Positions 42,816-51,604 of a DNA stretch of 64,000 nucleotides are shown here, piece by piece. Every line of letters starts with the position of its first letter. Position 1 is the first letter of the stretch. Made by a program: the position numbers and the translations under genes. The stretch lies in assembly GCF_016756745.1 (NCBI RefSeq), contig NZ_JAESIH010000037.1:1-64000 (forward strand), read 5' to 3'. The notes under the pieces are model-generated. The model saw only the letters and a list, made by a program, of their open reading frames with translations, made no database searches and was not told the DNA's origin. Source of the DNA: Aminivibrio sp. (lineage in GTDB: Bacteria; Synergistota; Synergistia; Synergistales; Aminobacteriaceae).

Positions 42816-43595
42816 ATGAAAAAAATCTATCTCTACGGAAACTGGAAGATGAACATGCTCCCCGAAGAGGGGGAGGCATTTTGCCGTTCCCTGGCGGACC
42901 GGATAAGCGGAAGCATGCTGTATGGAAGCGATCTCGTGCACATCTGCCTTTTCCCCCCCTACCTGACGATCCCGTCCGTCCTGAAGGCACTCACGGAAGT
43001 CCCCGTATCGACAGGGGCCCAGGATGGTTATTTCGAGGACAGAGGAGCGTTCACCGGTGCCGTGTCCATGGATATGGTCCGATCCGCCGGCTGCTCTCAC
43101 GTCCTCGTGGGTCATAGTGAACGTCGTCACATATTTGGAGAAAGCGATGAAATCGTGGCAAAAAAACTCAGGAAGGCCCTGGACGTAGGCCTGAAGGCTG
43201 TCCTTTGTTTTGGGGAAACCCTCGAGGAACGGGAAGACGGGGAAACGATCCAGGTGGTACAAAATCAGCTTCGTTCAGCCTTTCAGTCCGTACCTGGGGA
43301 ACATGCCCAGGACCTCATCCTTGCCTACGAACCGGTTTGGGCTATCGGAACGGGGAAAAACGCAAGCCCTGATGACGCCCAAGATGTCTGTGCCTTTGCG
43401 GCAAAACTGGCCTTTGAGGCTTTCGGCGGCGGGTCACGGATTCCTGTGCTGTACGGAGGAAGCGTCAAGGATTCGAATGCGGGGGATCTTCTTTCAAGGC
43501 CTGATATTCACGGTGCGCTGGTGGGCGGTGCGTCCCTGAAAGTGGACTCTTTTTTGGCCATTTACGAAAACTACAGAAAAATCTCTGAAGGATAA
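42816..43595 (+). CDS. tpiA: Triosephosphate isomerase
   Basis: TpiA interconverts glyceraldehyde 3-phosphate and dihydroxyacetone phosphate. The 259-residue TIM barrel has the GNWKMNM start (catalytic lysine), GHSERRHIFGE (catalytic histidine), AYEPVWAIGTGKNASPDDAQ (catalytic glutamate and flexible loop 6), and the phosphate-binding YGGSVKDSNA and LVGGASLK. It ends the plus-strand part of the window. No classical terminator follows; the hairpin-rich repeat copy 2 lies about 85 nt downstream, between it and the convergent rsfS. Confidence 0.97.
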   Translation: MKKIYLYGNWKMNMLPEEGEAFCRSLADRISGSMLYGSDLVHICLFPPYLTIPSVLKALTEVPVSTGAQDGYFEDRGAFTGAVSMDMVRSAGCSHVLVGHSERRHIFGESDEIVAKKLRKALDVGLKAVLCFGETLEEREDGETIQVVQNQLRSAFQSVPGEHAQDLILAYEPVWAIGTGKNASPDDAQDVCAFAAKLAFEAFGGGSRIPVLYGGSVKDSNAGDLLSRPDIHGALVGGASLKVDSFLAIYENYRKISEG

Positions 43596-43680
43596 AGCAT
43601 CGGCCCGGAAATCCATACAACGTAACATAAGATATATTATAGGACATTATCTTCTTCGATAAAAACGCACCCCCGGGAAA

Positions 43681-43906
43681 AATCCGGCGGCCCGGCAATC
43701 CGCACCCCAGCGGAAATGTCGCCGGGGACGGGACCGCTTGGGCCGGGGGTGCAGATTGCCGGGGAGTGACAACGGCTCAAACGAGTCCCGCGGATCCCTG
43801 CGTTCGCCCGTGTCGGTTTCTCCTCCCCTCAGGGGATAATCTCTTCACCCCTGCTGGGGAGGGCGCCTTCACCTTATGCGCCCGGCAATCCCCTCCCTAG
43901 GGGTGA
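43681..43906 (-). repeat. Intergenic structured repeat element, copy 2 (inverted)
   Basis: Read on the minus strand, this 226-bp block carries the same module order as copy 1: GCCGGGCGCATAAGGTGAAG, GCGCCCTCCCCAG, GGCGAACGCAGGGAT, CCGGCAATCTGCACCCCC, CGGCCCAAGCGG, and GCTGGGGTGCGGATT. It fills the 351-bp gap between convergent tpiA and rsfS; the remaining 85 bp (43596-43680) are AT-rich with no gene. Neighbouring hairpins could terminate both transcripts. Confidence 0.8.
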
Positions 43907-43946
43907 AAAATGTGCGGAGGGAGGGCGACTGCGTTTGGTTGTTATT

Positions 43947-44303
43947 TCAGTCTTCGTAGGTAAAGTGAAAGGTCGGTGCGTCTCCCCACAGTTTTTCCAG
44001 CTTGTAATGGTCTCTTCCGGCCCTGCTGAAGATATGAACCACCACGTCGCCCGCATCTATAAGACGCCACCGGGAACTGTCATATCCTTCCACCGTGGAC
44101 TGGAGACCTTTTGAATGTAATGCCTCGAGAGCCGCATCCCTGAGGGTGCCCATATGGATTTCAGAATTGGCCGTGACAAGTACGAATGTATCCGAAATGG
44201 CGGCCGCTCCCTCCATATCCATGGCCACGATATCGAGCCCCCTTTTGTCAGCAAGGGCGTTGTACAGGTATTCAAATTCCCTGAGACGGTTTCCGTTTTT
44301 CAA
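43947..44303 (-). CDS. rsfS: Ribosomal silencing factor RsfS
   Basis: RsfS binds ribosomal protein uL14 and blocks subunit joining when nutrients are scarce. The 118-residue protein has the DUF143/Iojap pattern: LDIVAMDMEGAAAISDTFVLVTANSEIHMGTLRDAAL, then STVEGYDSSRWRLIDAGDVVVHIFSRAGRDHYKLEKLWGDAP, where family members usually show W-x-L-x-D-x-G-D-V-V-V-H-x-F and Y-x-L-E-x-L-W. It is the last gene of the obgE-nadD-LCP-rsfS unit, a grouping common in Firmicutes. Confidence 0.94.
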   Translation of the reverse strand: MKNGNRLREFEYLYNALADKRGLDIVAMDMEGAAAISDTFVLVTANSEIHMGTLRDAALEALHSKGLQSTVEGYDSSRWRLIDAGDVVVHIFSRAGRDHYKLEKLWGDAPTFHFTYED

Positions 44304-44350
44304 TCTTTCACCTTCTCCTTTTTGTTTATGCAGACGATGTTTGTCCTGCC

Positions 44351-45631
44351 TTACTGACGGGCAAGGCCGCCAAGCCGCTGCAGCACTTTTTCGCTGTCCT
44401 TCCCGATGATGATTGTAACATGGGGCACGGCGGAACTCTTTGAAATAAGGTTCCTGCCCACACCCGCTATTTCTCCGAGTGCCTGGGCTGTCTTCTGGAC
44501 CGCCTCGGCCCCTTTTTCAGGTACCTGGATACTGGTCGTCCGGTAATCAAAATGTTTTGCGTTCCCTATGTGCACCACGTCGACGCCGATTTTCTGGAGC
44601 GCTGTGGCGACTTCCTTTCCGAGTCCTGACACACCTGCCCCGTTGAGCACGGAAATAGGTGTGGTCACCGATGCTATAAGGGATTCGACATCAACGGCCC
44701 TGTCCGGAGAGGAAACTTGCTGCCCCATCGGATCCTGGCCGCCGGAAGAGGTTTCCCCGGTCTGTTTTTCGGGAAGCCCGGTGAGCATGGCGGAAGCCTC
44801 AGTAGTGTCCCCTATCCAGTAGCTGAGGTTTGAAATATATGCGGCTTTTCCAGGAAGAGTAAAGAAATGAAGATCCTCTCCGGACAGGTCGGCCAGGTAG
44901 GAAGCAAGCTGCAGAGCTTGGGCCGGGGTCATGTCCGAGTTCAGCATTTCAACGGCTTTCTGGGCAAGTTCGGGAATCTTTGGTATCATGGCGGGTGTCT
45001 GGAGCTTTTTCAGGACCGCCTTTAGGAATTCCTGCTGCCGTTTTACCCTTCCGATATCTCCCAGGGCGTCATGGCGAAAACGAACATAGTGAAGGGCTGT
45101 TTTTCCGTCAAGCTTCTGGAGTCCCTTCGGGATGTTAATGAAAAGCTTTCCGGCGTAATCGTTGTAGACCATTCGTCGTTCCACGTCCACTTCCACGCCG
45201 CCGATGAGATCAATGATGGAAGGAAAGGTATCATAGTTCACCAGGACATAGTAGTTTACGGGAAGGCCCAAAAAGTTGACCACGGTTTCCCGAAGCTTTT
45301 CCACACCGCCGTAGGCGTAAGCGTGATTGATCTTGTCCCAGCCCTTTCCGGGGATCTGGACCCGGGTATCCCTCGGTATCGACATTACCCTGACGATCTT
45401 GCGGTCGATATCGATGGCGGCAAAGGCGATGGCATCGGCCCGCCTTCCTCCGTCCACGTCATCGATCCCTATGAGAAGTATGTTTACCGTTCCGGAAGCC
45501 TCCGTGAATGATATGGATTCCTTGATGGTCTGCGGTTTCGGATCGACGAAGGTCCTGACACGCATGGCCGCTCCCGCGAATGCGGCTGAAACGGCAAGCA
45601 GAAGGATGGCGGCGATTTTCAGTATTTTCAT
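44351..45631 (-). CDS. LytR-CpsA-Psr family glycopolymer transferase with LytR_C domain
   Basis: LCP proteins transfer undecaprenyl-linked glycopolymers to peptidoglycan or other acceptors outside the membrane. The 426-residue protein has an N-terminal membrane anchor (about 4-22), an LCP domain (about 48-210) with LLIGIDDVDGGRRADAIAF, MSIPRDTRVQIPGKG, KINHAYAYGG and HYVRFRHDALGDIGRVKRQQEFL, and a LytR_C domain (about 325-420). In a predicted diderm the acceptor polymer is not obvious. It lies between nadD and rsfS, as in many Gram-positive genomes. Confidence 0.92.
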   Translation of the reverse strand: MKILKIAAILLLAVSAAFAGAAMRVRTFVDPKPQTIKESISFTEASGTVNILLIGIDDVDGGRRADAIAFAAIDIDRKIVRVMSIPRDTRVQIPGKGWDKINHAYAYGGVEKLRETVVNFLGLPVNYYVLVNYDTFPSIIDLIGGVEVDVERRMVYNDYAGKLFINIPKGLQKLDGKTALHYVRFRHDALGDIGRVKRQQEFLKAVLKKLQTPAMIPKIPELAQKAVEMLNSDMTPAQALQLASYLADLSGEDLHFFTLPGKAAYISNLSYWIGDTTEASAMLTGLPEKQTGETSSGGQDPMGQQVSSPDRAVDVESLIASVTTPISVLNGAGVSGLGKEVATALQKIGVDVVHIGNAKHFDYRTTSIQVPEKGAEAVQKTAQALGEIAGVGRNLISKSSAVPHVTIIIGKDSEKVLQRLGGLARQ

Positions 45632-45635
45632 TGAG

Positions 45636-46280
45636 TCAAACCTCCAACTTTCTCCTGTAGAGCCCCTTTTTGTAGATGTACTGTTCCACCGCCTCGGGAA
45701 GAAGATACTTTATACTTCTCCCCTGCTCTATCCTCTGGCGGATTTCCGTGCTGGAGATGGAAAGAAGAGGTATCTCCAGGGGGATAATGGCACTCCGCAT
45801 TTCCATCGGCAGCGCTTCTAGCTTCTGGGGAACATATCCCGGCCTGTTGACTGCCACAATTCTGCAAAGGCCGGGAAGGGCCTCATGCTCTTTCCACGTG
45901 GTGATTCCAAGCACCGCATCCAGCCCCGTTATAAAGTAGAACTCAACCTTCTCAGGGGCGTACCAGTGCCTCATTTCCCTCAGGGTGTCCACCGTATGGC
46001 TCGGTTCCTTGCGGTCGATCTCGATTCTCGAAGGGGTAAACTTCGGATTTCCCAGTGTTGTGAGGAGGGTCATCACGTACCTGTCCTCCGGCGAGGCCGT
46101 CTTCCGTACCCTTTTATGGGCGGGATCTCCTGCGGGTATAAATATGACTTCGTCCAGGTCCAGGGCTGTTCTGCTTTCCTCGGCAGCGAGAAGATGCCCG
46201 AAATGGATCGGGTCGAAGGTTCCGCCCATGATCCCAATTTTTCTCTGTGATTTTCGGGCTCTTTCGTGCAAGGCCGTCAT
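45636..46280 (-). CDS. nadD: Nicotinate-nucleotide adenylyltransferase NadD
   Basis: NadD adenylylates nicotinate mononucleotide in NAD synthesis. The 214-residue protein has the nucleotidyltransferase motif GGTFDPIHFGHLLAA near residues 19-33 (HxGH), DEVIFIPAGDPAHK, the YFITGLDAV segment, and the C-terminal ISSTEIRQRIEQGRSIKYLLPEAVEQYI. It is 4 nt upstream of the LCP gene and 18 nt downstream of obgE. The usual yqeK gene between nadD and rsfS is missing. Confidence 0.95.
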   Translation of the reverse strand: MTALHERARKSQRKIGIMGGTFDPIHFGHLLAAEESRTALDLDEVIFIPAGDPAHKRVRKTASPEDRYVMTLLTTLGNPKFTPSRIEIDRKEPSHTVDTLREMRHWYAPEKVEFYFITGLDAVLGITTWKEHEALPGLCRIVAVNRPGYVPQKLEALPMEMRSAIIPLEIPLLSISSTEIRQRIEQGRSIKYLLPEAVEQYIYKKGLYRRKLEV

Positions 46281-46298
46281 TCCTTCCGTGGTCAGCCG

Positions 46299-47663
<1,365 letters not shown>

Positions 47664-47687
47664 CTATTCCCTTCTGTTTTCCCAAAT

Positions 47688-47772
47688 TGAAAAAAGGGCC
47701 CGGTCGACCTTTCCGCATTGCCGGGAAACAGATGACGTTTCCCGGCAATGCGGAAAGAAGCAAAGGCCCTCT
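47688..47772 (-). terminator. Exceptionally long hairpin terminator between rpmA and obgE
   Basis: The 21-nt arms at 47709-47729 and 47737-47757 are perfectly complementary around a 7-nt loop, and an outer AGGGCC/GGCCCT pairing (47695-47700 with 47765-47770) extends the structure. On the minus strand it is followed by a run of six T residues (plus-strand A run at 47689-47694), just as expected for a terminator behind rpmA. A T-rich stretch also lies on the plus-strand side. Confidence 0.9.
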
Positions 47773-47810
47773 GATGCTGTTCTTTTTTTTTCGGTATTCA
47801 AAAGACGGGC

Positions 47811-48098
47811 CTATTCGGCCAAGTCAAGCACTACTGAAACGAACTTCCGGCTTCCCTTCGTCTCGAAGTTGACGACACCCGCGCTCGTAGCGAAAATGGT
47901 GTCATCTTTGCCGATTCCGACATTTTTGCCGGGGTGAATCTTCGTTCCCCTCTGCCGGACGATAATGTTTCCCGCCTTTACAAGCTGTCCTGCATATTTC
48001 TTGATGCCAAGGCGCTTGCCTTCGCTGTCTCTTCCGTTTGTACTGCTTCCCTGGCCCTTTTTGTGGGCAAAGAACTGCAGGTCAAAAACCCAATTCAT
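47811..48098 (-). CDS. rpmA: 50S ribosomal protein L27 with cleavable N-terminal extension
   Basis: L27 (95 residues) lies near the peptidyl-transferase centre. The body has [28 protein letters not shown] and [20 protein letters not shown]. The N-terminus is [15 protein letters not shown]; the LQFF-A junction matches the site where Prp protease cuts Firmicute L27 to expose the mature alanine-starting end. The prp gene overlaps rpmA by 17 nt immediately upstream, so the modification system is complete here. A terminator follows 38 nt downstream. Confidence 0.96.
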   Translation of the reverse strand: MNWVFDLQFFAHKKGQGSSTNGRDSEGKRLGIKKYAGQLVKAGNIIVRQRGTKIHPGKNVGIGKDDTIFATSAGVVNFETKGSRKFVSVVLDLAE

Positions 48099-48423
48099 TT
48101 ACGTGCACCTCCAGAATTCGGACATGATCGGGATATACCCGGGCAATTTCTTTCAGCGAGCCTATTACGGTCTCCGCAATGACGTTTCCGGCCGGAGAAA
48201 GGCAGGCGCTCCAGTCAAGGGACATTGTTGCCTTTTTCGCATCAATGGCGGACCGCAGGTTTTTTTCCTTCAATACTTCATGAAACCCGTAAAACAAAGC
48301 CTGAACAAGGGCTGATACTCCTGCACAGACAACATCGGAACCTCTTTCGGAAAACCCCGTATGCCCTGTCGCCACCAGGGCGACTTTTTTCCCATCCTTA
48401 AGGCCGACGGAGATTTCCGTCAT
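48082..48423 (-). CDS. prp: Ribosomal-processing cysteine protease Prp (YsxB family)
   Basis: Prp cleaves the N-terminal extension of L27 and is essential in Staphylococcus aureus. The 113-residue protein has the active-site region [24 protein letters not shown], with the catalytic histidine at about residue 20 and cysteine at about 33, and ends with a typical [16 protein letters not shown] strand. Its place between rplU and rpmA is the standard location. The gene starts 2 nt after the rplU stop and its end overlaps rpmA. Confidence 0.93.
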   Translation of the reverse strand: MTEISVGLKDGKKVALVATGHTGFSERGSDVVCAGVSALVQALFYGFHEVLKEKNLRSAIDAKKATMSLDWSACLSPAGNVIAETVIGSLKEIARVYPDHVRILEVHVNELGF

Positions 48424-48425
48424 AC

Positions 48426-48743
48426 TCAGGCTCCCGGATTGATGGAATCGATTCGAATCTCCGTAAAATGCTGCCTGTGACCTCTCATGCGGCGGTAATT
48501 CTTTTTGCTCTTGAACTTGAAGACGAGTATCTTACGGTCTTTCCCGTTGGTAACCACCGAAGCCTTGACGGATGCTCCCGGGACATAAGGAGTACCTACG
48601 GAAATTCCATCGTCCCTGCCCACGAAGAGGACTTTGTCAAGTACCAGGGATTCACCCTCTGCAATCCCCAGAGATTCAACCTTCAGCAGGTCGCCCTCCT
48701 GGATCCGATACTGTTTGCCGCCTGTTTCAACTATAGCGTACAT
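48426..48743 (-). CDS. rplU: 50S ribosomal protein L21
   Basis: L21 binds 23S rRNA. The 105-residue protein has MYAIVETGGKQYRIQEGD, VLFVGRDDG, GTPYVPGASVKASVV, and KILVFKFKSKKNYRRMRGHRQHFTEIRI, all characteristic. GAGGAGG is located 8 nt before the ATG. A consensus promoter lies 82-110 nt upstream, and the leader carries a small hairpin that could be a regulatory site. Confidence 0.97.
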   Translation of the reverse strand: MYAIVETGGKQYRIQEGDLLKVESLGIAEGESLVLDKVLFVGRDDGISVGTPYVPGASVKASVVTNGKDRKILVFKFKSKKNYRRMRGHRQHFTEIRIDSINPGA

Positions 48744-48767
48744 TCTTTTCCTCCTCTCGCCGGGATT

Positions 48768-48794
48768 CAGGCACCTGCGAAGGTTTACAGCCTG
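48768..48794 (-). promoter_or_regulatory. Leader hairpin upstream of rplU
   Basis: On the minus strand CAGGC pairs with GCCTG and an inner ACCT pairs with AGGT around a TCGC loop, leaving a 5-nt bulge on one side. It lies within the predicted rplU leader, 25 nt before the start codon, where an L21-type autoregulatory site would be expected. Function is inference. Confidence 0.4.
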
Positions 48795-48824
48795 TCCCGT
48801 GCGATATATACACCGAACCGTAGC

Positions 48825-48853
48825 ATTATACGAAGTTCTTCAGTGAATGTCAA
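48825..48853 (-). promoter_or_regulatory. Consensus sigma70 promoter of rplU-prp-rpmA
   Basis: On the minus strand a perfect TTGACA (48853-48848) and a perfect TATAAT (48830-48825) are separated by 17 nt, the best promoter match in the window. Repeat copy 3 begins 15 nt upstream of the -35 box. Confidence 0.9.
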
Positions 48854-48867
48854 TTTTCGTTTCCACC

Positions 48868-49034
48868 CCTAAATCCGCACCTCAGCGGGGAGTGTCACCA
48901 GTGCTCGCTTGGGCGGGGGGTGCAGATTGTCGTCCTTGACAACTGCACCTGAAACCGACATCCGTGTCGGTTTCTCTCCCCCGGGCGCTGTGCCCGGCGA
49001 CACTCCCTCTGCCTGGGAAACTTGCGGATTGAGG
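48868..49034 (-). repeat. Intergenic structured repeat element, copy 3 (compact)
   Basis: This 167-bp copy lies between recN and the rplU promoter. It starts CCTAAATCCGCA and ends TGCGGATTGAGG, giving matching inverted termini, and contains GCAGATTGTC/GACAACTGC, GAAACCGACA/TGTCGGTTTC and CCGGGC/GCCCGG hairpins. It lacks the ATAAGGTGAAG and CGAACGCAGGGAT modules present in the longer copies. Its second half is nearly identical to the right half of copy 4. Confidence 0.85.
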
Positions 49035-49048
49035 CCAAGGGGGATACA

Positions 49049-50710
49049 TCACGACTCAAGCCTTCCGGAAAGCAGTTTTTTCGCGTGTTCGATCGCTTCG
49101 GGAAGCCTGGAATCACCGGAGAGCATCCTGGCGATTTCCGCGGCACGTTCCTCATCTCCAAGCCTGACAGCCTCCACCGACTCTCCGTTTTTCCTCACCA
49201 CGTAATGATGTTCGGCCAGTGCCGCAATCGTCGCCTCGTGGGTCACAAGGATGACCTGGCATCTTCGGGAGAGATCCTGCAACTTGTAGCCGGCGAGTAC
49301 AGCCGCCCTGCCCCCGAGTCCCGCCTCGACTTCGTCAAAGACCAGGGTTGGAGGAAGGGAGGTCGCGGGAAGAGAAAGCTGGAGGGCCAGAAGAATCCGG
49401 CTCAATTCTCCTCCTGATGCAGTTTTGTTCACCGGGATTTCACCTCTCCCCCCTGCTGAAAGGGTGAAGGAAACATCGTCAGCTCCCGTGCTCCTGATTT
49501 TTTCCAGCTCTGAAAGGCGAACCGAGAACCGGCAATCCTCCATGGCAAGACCGGAGAGATGCCGGTTGACCTCCGTTTCCAGTTTTGAGGCTGCTTCAGC
49601 ACGGAGGGCCCGCAATTCGGCGGCAAGACGGACCGCCTCCTTCCGCAGCGCCCTGCCCTTTTCGGTGAGCTCCGAAGAGAGTCGTTCCTGCTCCCTCATC
49701 CACTCCGATGCGGTTTTCGCCTCTTCGCACCAAAACAGGAAATCTTCTACTGATGCCGTTCCCGTGGCTCGTTTCAGCTTTCTCAGGATTCCTGTTTTTT
49801 TCTCGAGGAGATCCCTTTCTTTCTCCATTTCTTCGATAGACTGTCCCGCAGTCATCCTCGCCGCTTCCCTGGCAAAAACCTGGAGCCGCTCCAGGCCTTC
49901 GTTGAACAGCTTTCCGAGCCTGCCTTCATCGTCCTCGATGGTACGGAGCAAATCGAGGCCGCTTGACTCCAGCAGATCGAGCAGACCTTGCCCTGCCGCT
50001 CCTCCCGTTATCTTCAGAACGTTTTCCCTTGATTTCTTGAGGGTATCGAGCCGGAGAGAAAGATTTTGAATCTGCGATTCCCATGCCCCCTCGCACCCCG
50101 GAGAAAGTTTCAGTCCCTTTGCCGCCGAGAGGATAGCCTCGCCGTCCCGGAAGCGGGTCTTCAGGTCCAGTTCCCGGGACTTTGCAGCCCGCAGAGAGCG
50201 ATCACATTCCACCGCACCGGTAAATGTTCGGGACAAGGCTTCTTTGAGAGCCGAAATTTCGTCGCCTCCGCAGAAATCGAGTATTTCCATCTGCCGTTTC
50301 GGATCGAGCAGCTCGATCTGGGCAAACTGGCTCTGGATACGCATCTCTTCGTTCATCACAGCGGAAAAGGTGGAAAGGGGGACAGCCCTGCCCTGGAAGA
50401 ACGTCCGATTTTTACCGCTTCTGGAAAAGGTTCTCCTGGCGAAAAGAACGGAACCGTCTCCCTCTTCCATGTAGGCGCCGCCGGCCCTTTCGGCGGAAAT
50501 CCCTGCAAGCACCGCTTCGACGGACCCTTCTTCCTCGCCGGAACGGAGGAATGCCGACTGGCTCCTTTTGCCTCCGAGAAGCTCCAGGGAACGGACAAGG
50601 CTGCTCTTCCCCGCCCCGCTTTCTCCGGTGATCACCGTCAGTCCCCGGTCAAACCTGAGGGTTGCCGAAGCCACTCCGCCGACGTTACGTATGGTGACTT
50701 CCTCGATCAT
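49049..50710 (-). CDS. recN: DNA repair protein RecN
   Basis: RecN is an SMC-like ATPase in double-strand-break repair. The 553-residue protein has an N-terminal Walker A (ITGESGAGKSSLV, about 28-40), QSQFAQIELLDPKRQMEILD, long coiled coils in the centre (about 150-390), and the C-terminal signature NKTASGGELSRILLALQL with Walker B TLVFDEVEAGLGG and the VILVTHEATIAALA switch. It is the last gene of the xseB-ispA-dxs-tlyA-nadK-recN unit; no terminator is seen, but repeat copy 3 begins just downstream. Confidence 0.95.
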   Translation of the reverse strand: MIEEVTIRNVGGVASATLRFDRGLTVITGESGAGKSSLVRSLELLGGKRSQSAFLRSGEEEGSVEAVLAGISAERAGGAYMEEGDGSVLFARRTFSRSGKNRTFFQGRAVPLSTFSAVMNEEMRIQSQFAQIELLDPKRQMEILDFCGGDEISALKEALSRTFTGAVECDRSLRAAKSRELDLKTRFRDGEAILSAAKGLKLSPGCEGAWESQIQNLSLRLDTLKKSRENVLKITGGAAGQGLLDLLESSGLDLLRTIEDDEGRLGKLFNEGLERLQVFAREAARMTAGQSIEEMEKERDLLEKKTGILRKLKRATGTASVEDFLFWCEEAKTASEWMREQERLSSELTEKGRALRKEAVRLAAELRALRAEAASKLETEVNRHLSGLAMEDCRFSVRLSELEKIRSTGADDVSFTLSAGGRGEIPVNKTASGGELSRILLALQLSLPATSLPPTLVFDEVEAGLGGRAAVLAGYKLQDLSRRCQVILVTHEATIAALAEHHYVVRKNGESVEAVRLGDEERAAEIARMLSGDSRLPEAIEHAKKLLSGRLES

Positions 50711-50719
50711 CTGTGGGGG

Positions 50720-51601
50720 TCACTCCTTTTCGTAAGTGACGATACCCCTTCCCCACTGGAGTTTCTCCTGGAGAAGATCGAAGTAGTTCCTCGTGGGCAG
50801 GGTGATCACACTGACGGCCTTATCGCCGTTCAGGGAGATGAGTATGCTGTCTCCGGGGAGGATTTCGTAGCCAAGCTGCCCGTCCTGGGTGAGAAGGAGG
50901 TCTCTGTGGTTTCCTTTCGGAGTGATGGTAATGACGTCGTTCTCACCGGCGAGCACCGGCCGGGTATAGAGAGTATGGGCGCATATGGGAACGATGATCA
51001 TGCAGGGAATATGGGGAGGGACGATGGGCCCTCCCGCTGAAAGGGCGTAGGCGGTGGACCCAGTGGGAGTGGAGACGATGATTCCGTCGGCCGGAAGGGT
51101 GTTGAGCACCTTGTCGCCGAGACTCACCTCGATATGCATCACCCTGGCCATGGCTCCCTTGGCCAGGACAAGGTCGTTCAGGGCGAAAAGACTGTGGATG
51201 TTTTTCCCGTCCCTGCGGATTTTCCCCTCGAGAACGCTGTGGGAGGAAAGGGAATACTCCCCCCGCAAGATAGCCTCAAGGTCCTTTTCAGCTTCCTCGG
51301 CCTTGCCTGACGCAAGAAAGCCGAGATGGCCCAGATTGATGCCGTAGAGGGAGATGGAGGCACCTAGAACATATCTCGCCGCCCTGAGAAAGGTTCCATC
51401 ACCCCCGATAACGACAGCTATGGAAACGGCCCTTCTCCACTCATCGTCATCAACCCCCTGTATCCCCAGGACAGAAGCCTCGTGGGGGGGGAACAGAAAG
51501 GAAACTCCCGATGCCTTCCCCCATTCGATGAGGGACCTGGCCATTGCGAGCGCTCCTGGTTTTCGCGTATTGACGAGCATTCCGATGCGGGGATCCGCCA
51601 T
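50720..51601 (-). CDS. nadK: NAD kinase
   Basis: NadK phosphorylates NAD to NADP. The 293-residue protein has the GGDGTFLRAARY motif (about 73-84), NLGHLGFLA, a catalytic-domain LNDLVLAKG, and STPTGSTAYALSAGGPIV near residues 178-195. Length and motif order are normal. The start is 3 nt past the tlyA stop, and the stop is 9 nt before recN, so translation is probably coupled. argR, often present between these genes in Firmicutes, is absent. Confidence 0.95.
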   Translation of the reverse strand: MADPRIGMLVNTRKPGALAMARSLIEWGKASGVSFLFPPHEASVLGIQGVDDDEWRRAVSIAVVIGGDGTFLRAARYVLGASISLYGINLGHLGFLASGKAEEAEKDLEAILRGEYSLSSHSVLEGKIRRDGKNIHSLFALNDLVLAKGAMARVMHIEVSLGDKVLNTLPADGIIVSTPTGSTAYALSAGGPIVPPHIPCMIIVPICAHTLYTRPVLAGENDVITITPKGNHRDLLLTQDGQLGYEILPGDSILISLNGDKAVSVITLPTRNYFDLLQEKLQWGRGIVTYEKE

Positions 51602-51604
51602 TGC

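Noticed and set aside
41952-43262. 436-codon minus-strand frame across pgk and tpiA
   Set aside because: Antisense shadow of two well-conserved glycolytic genes, with low-complexity Ser/Pro-rich translation.
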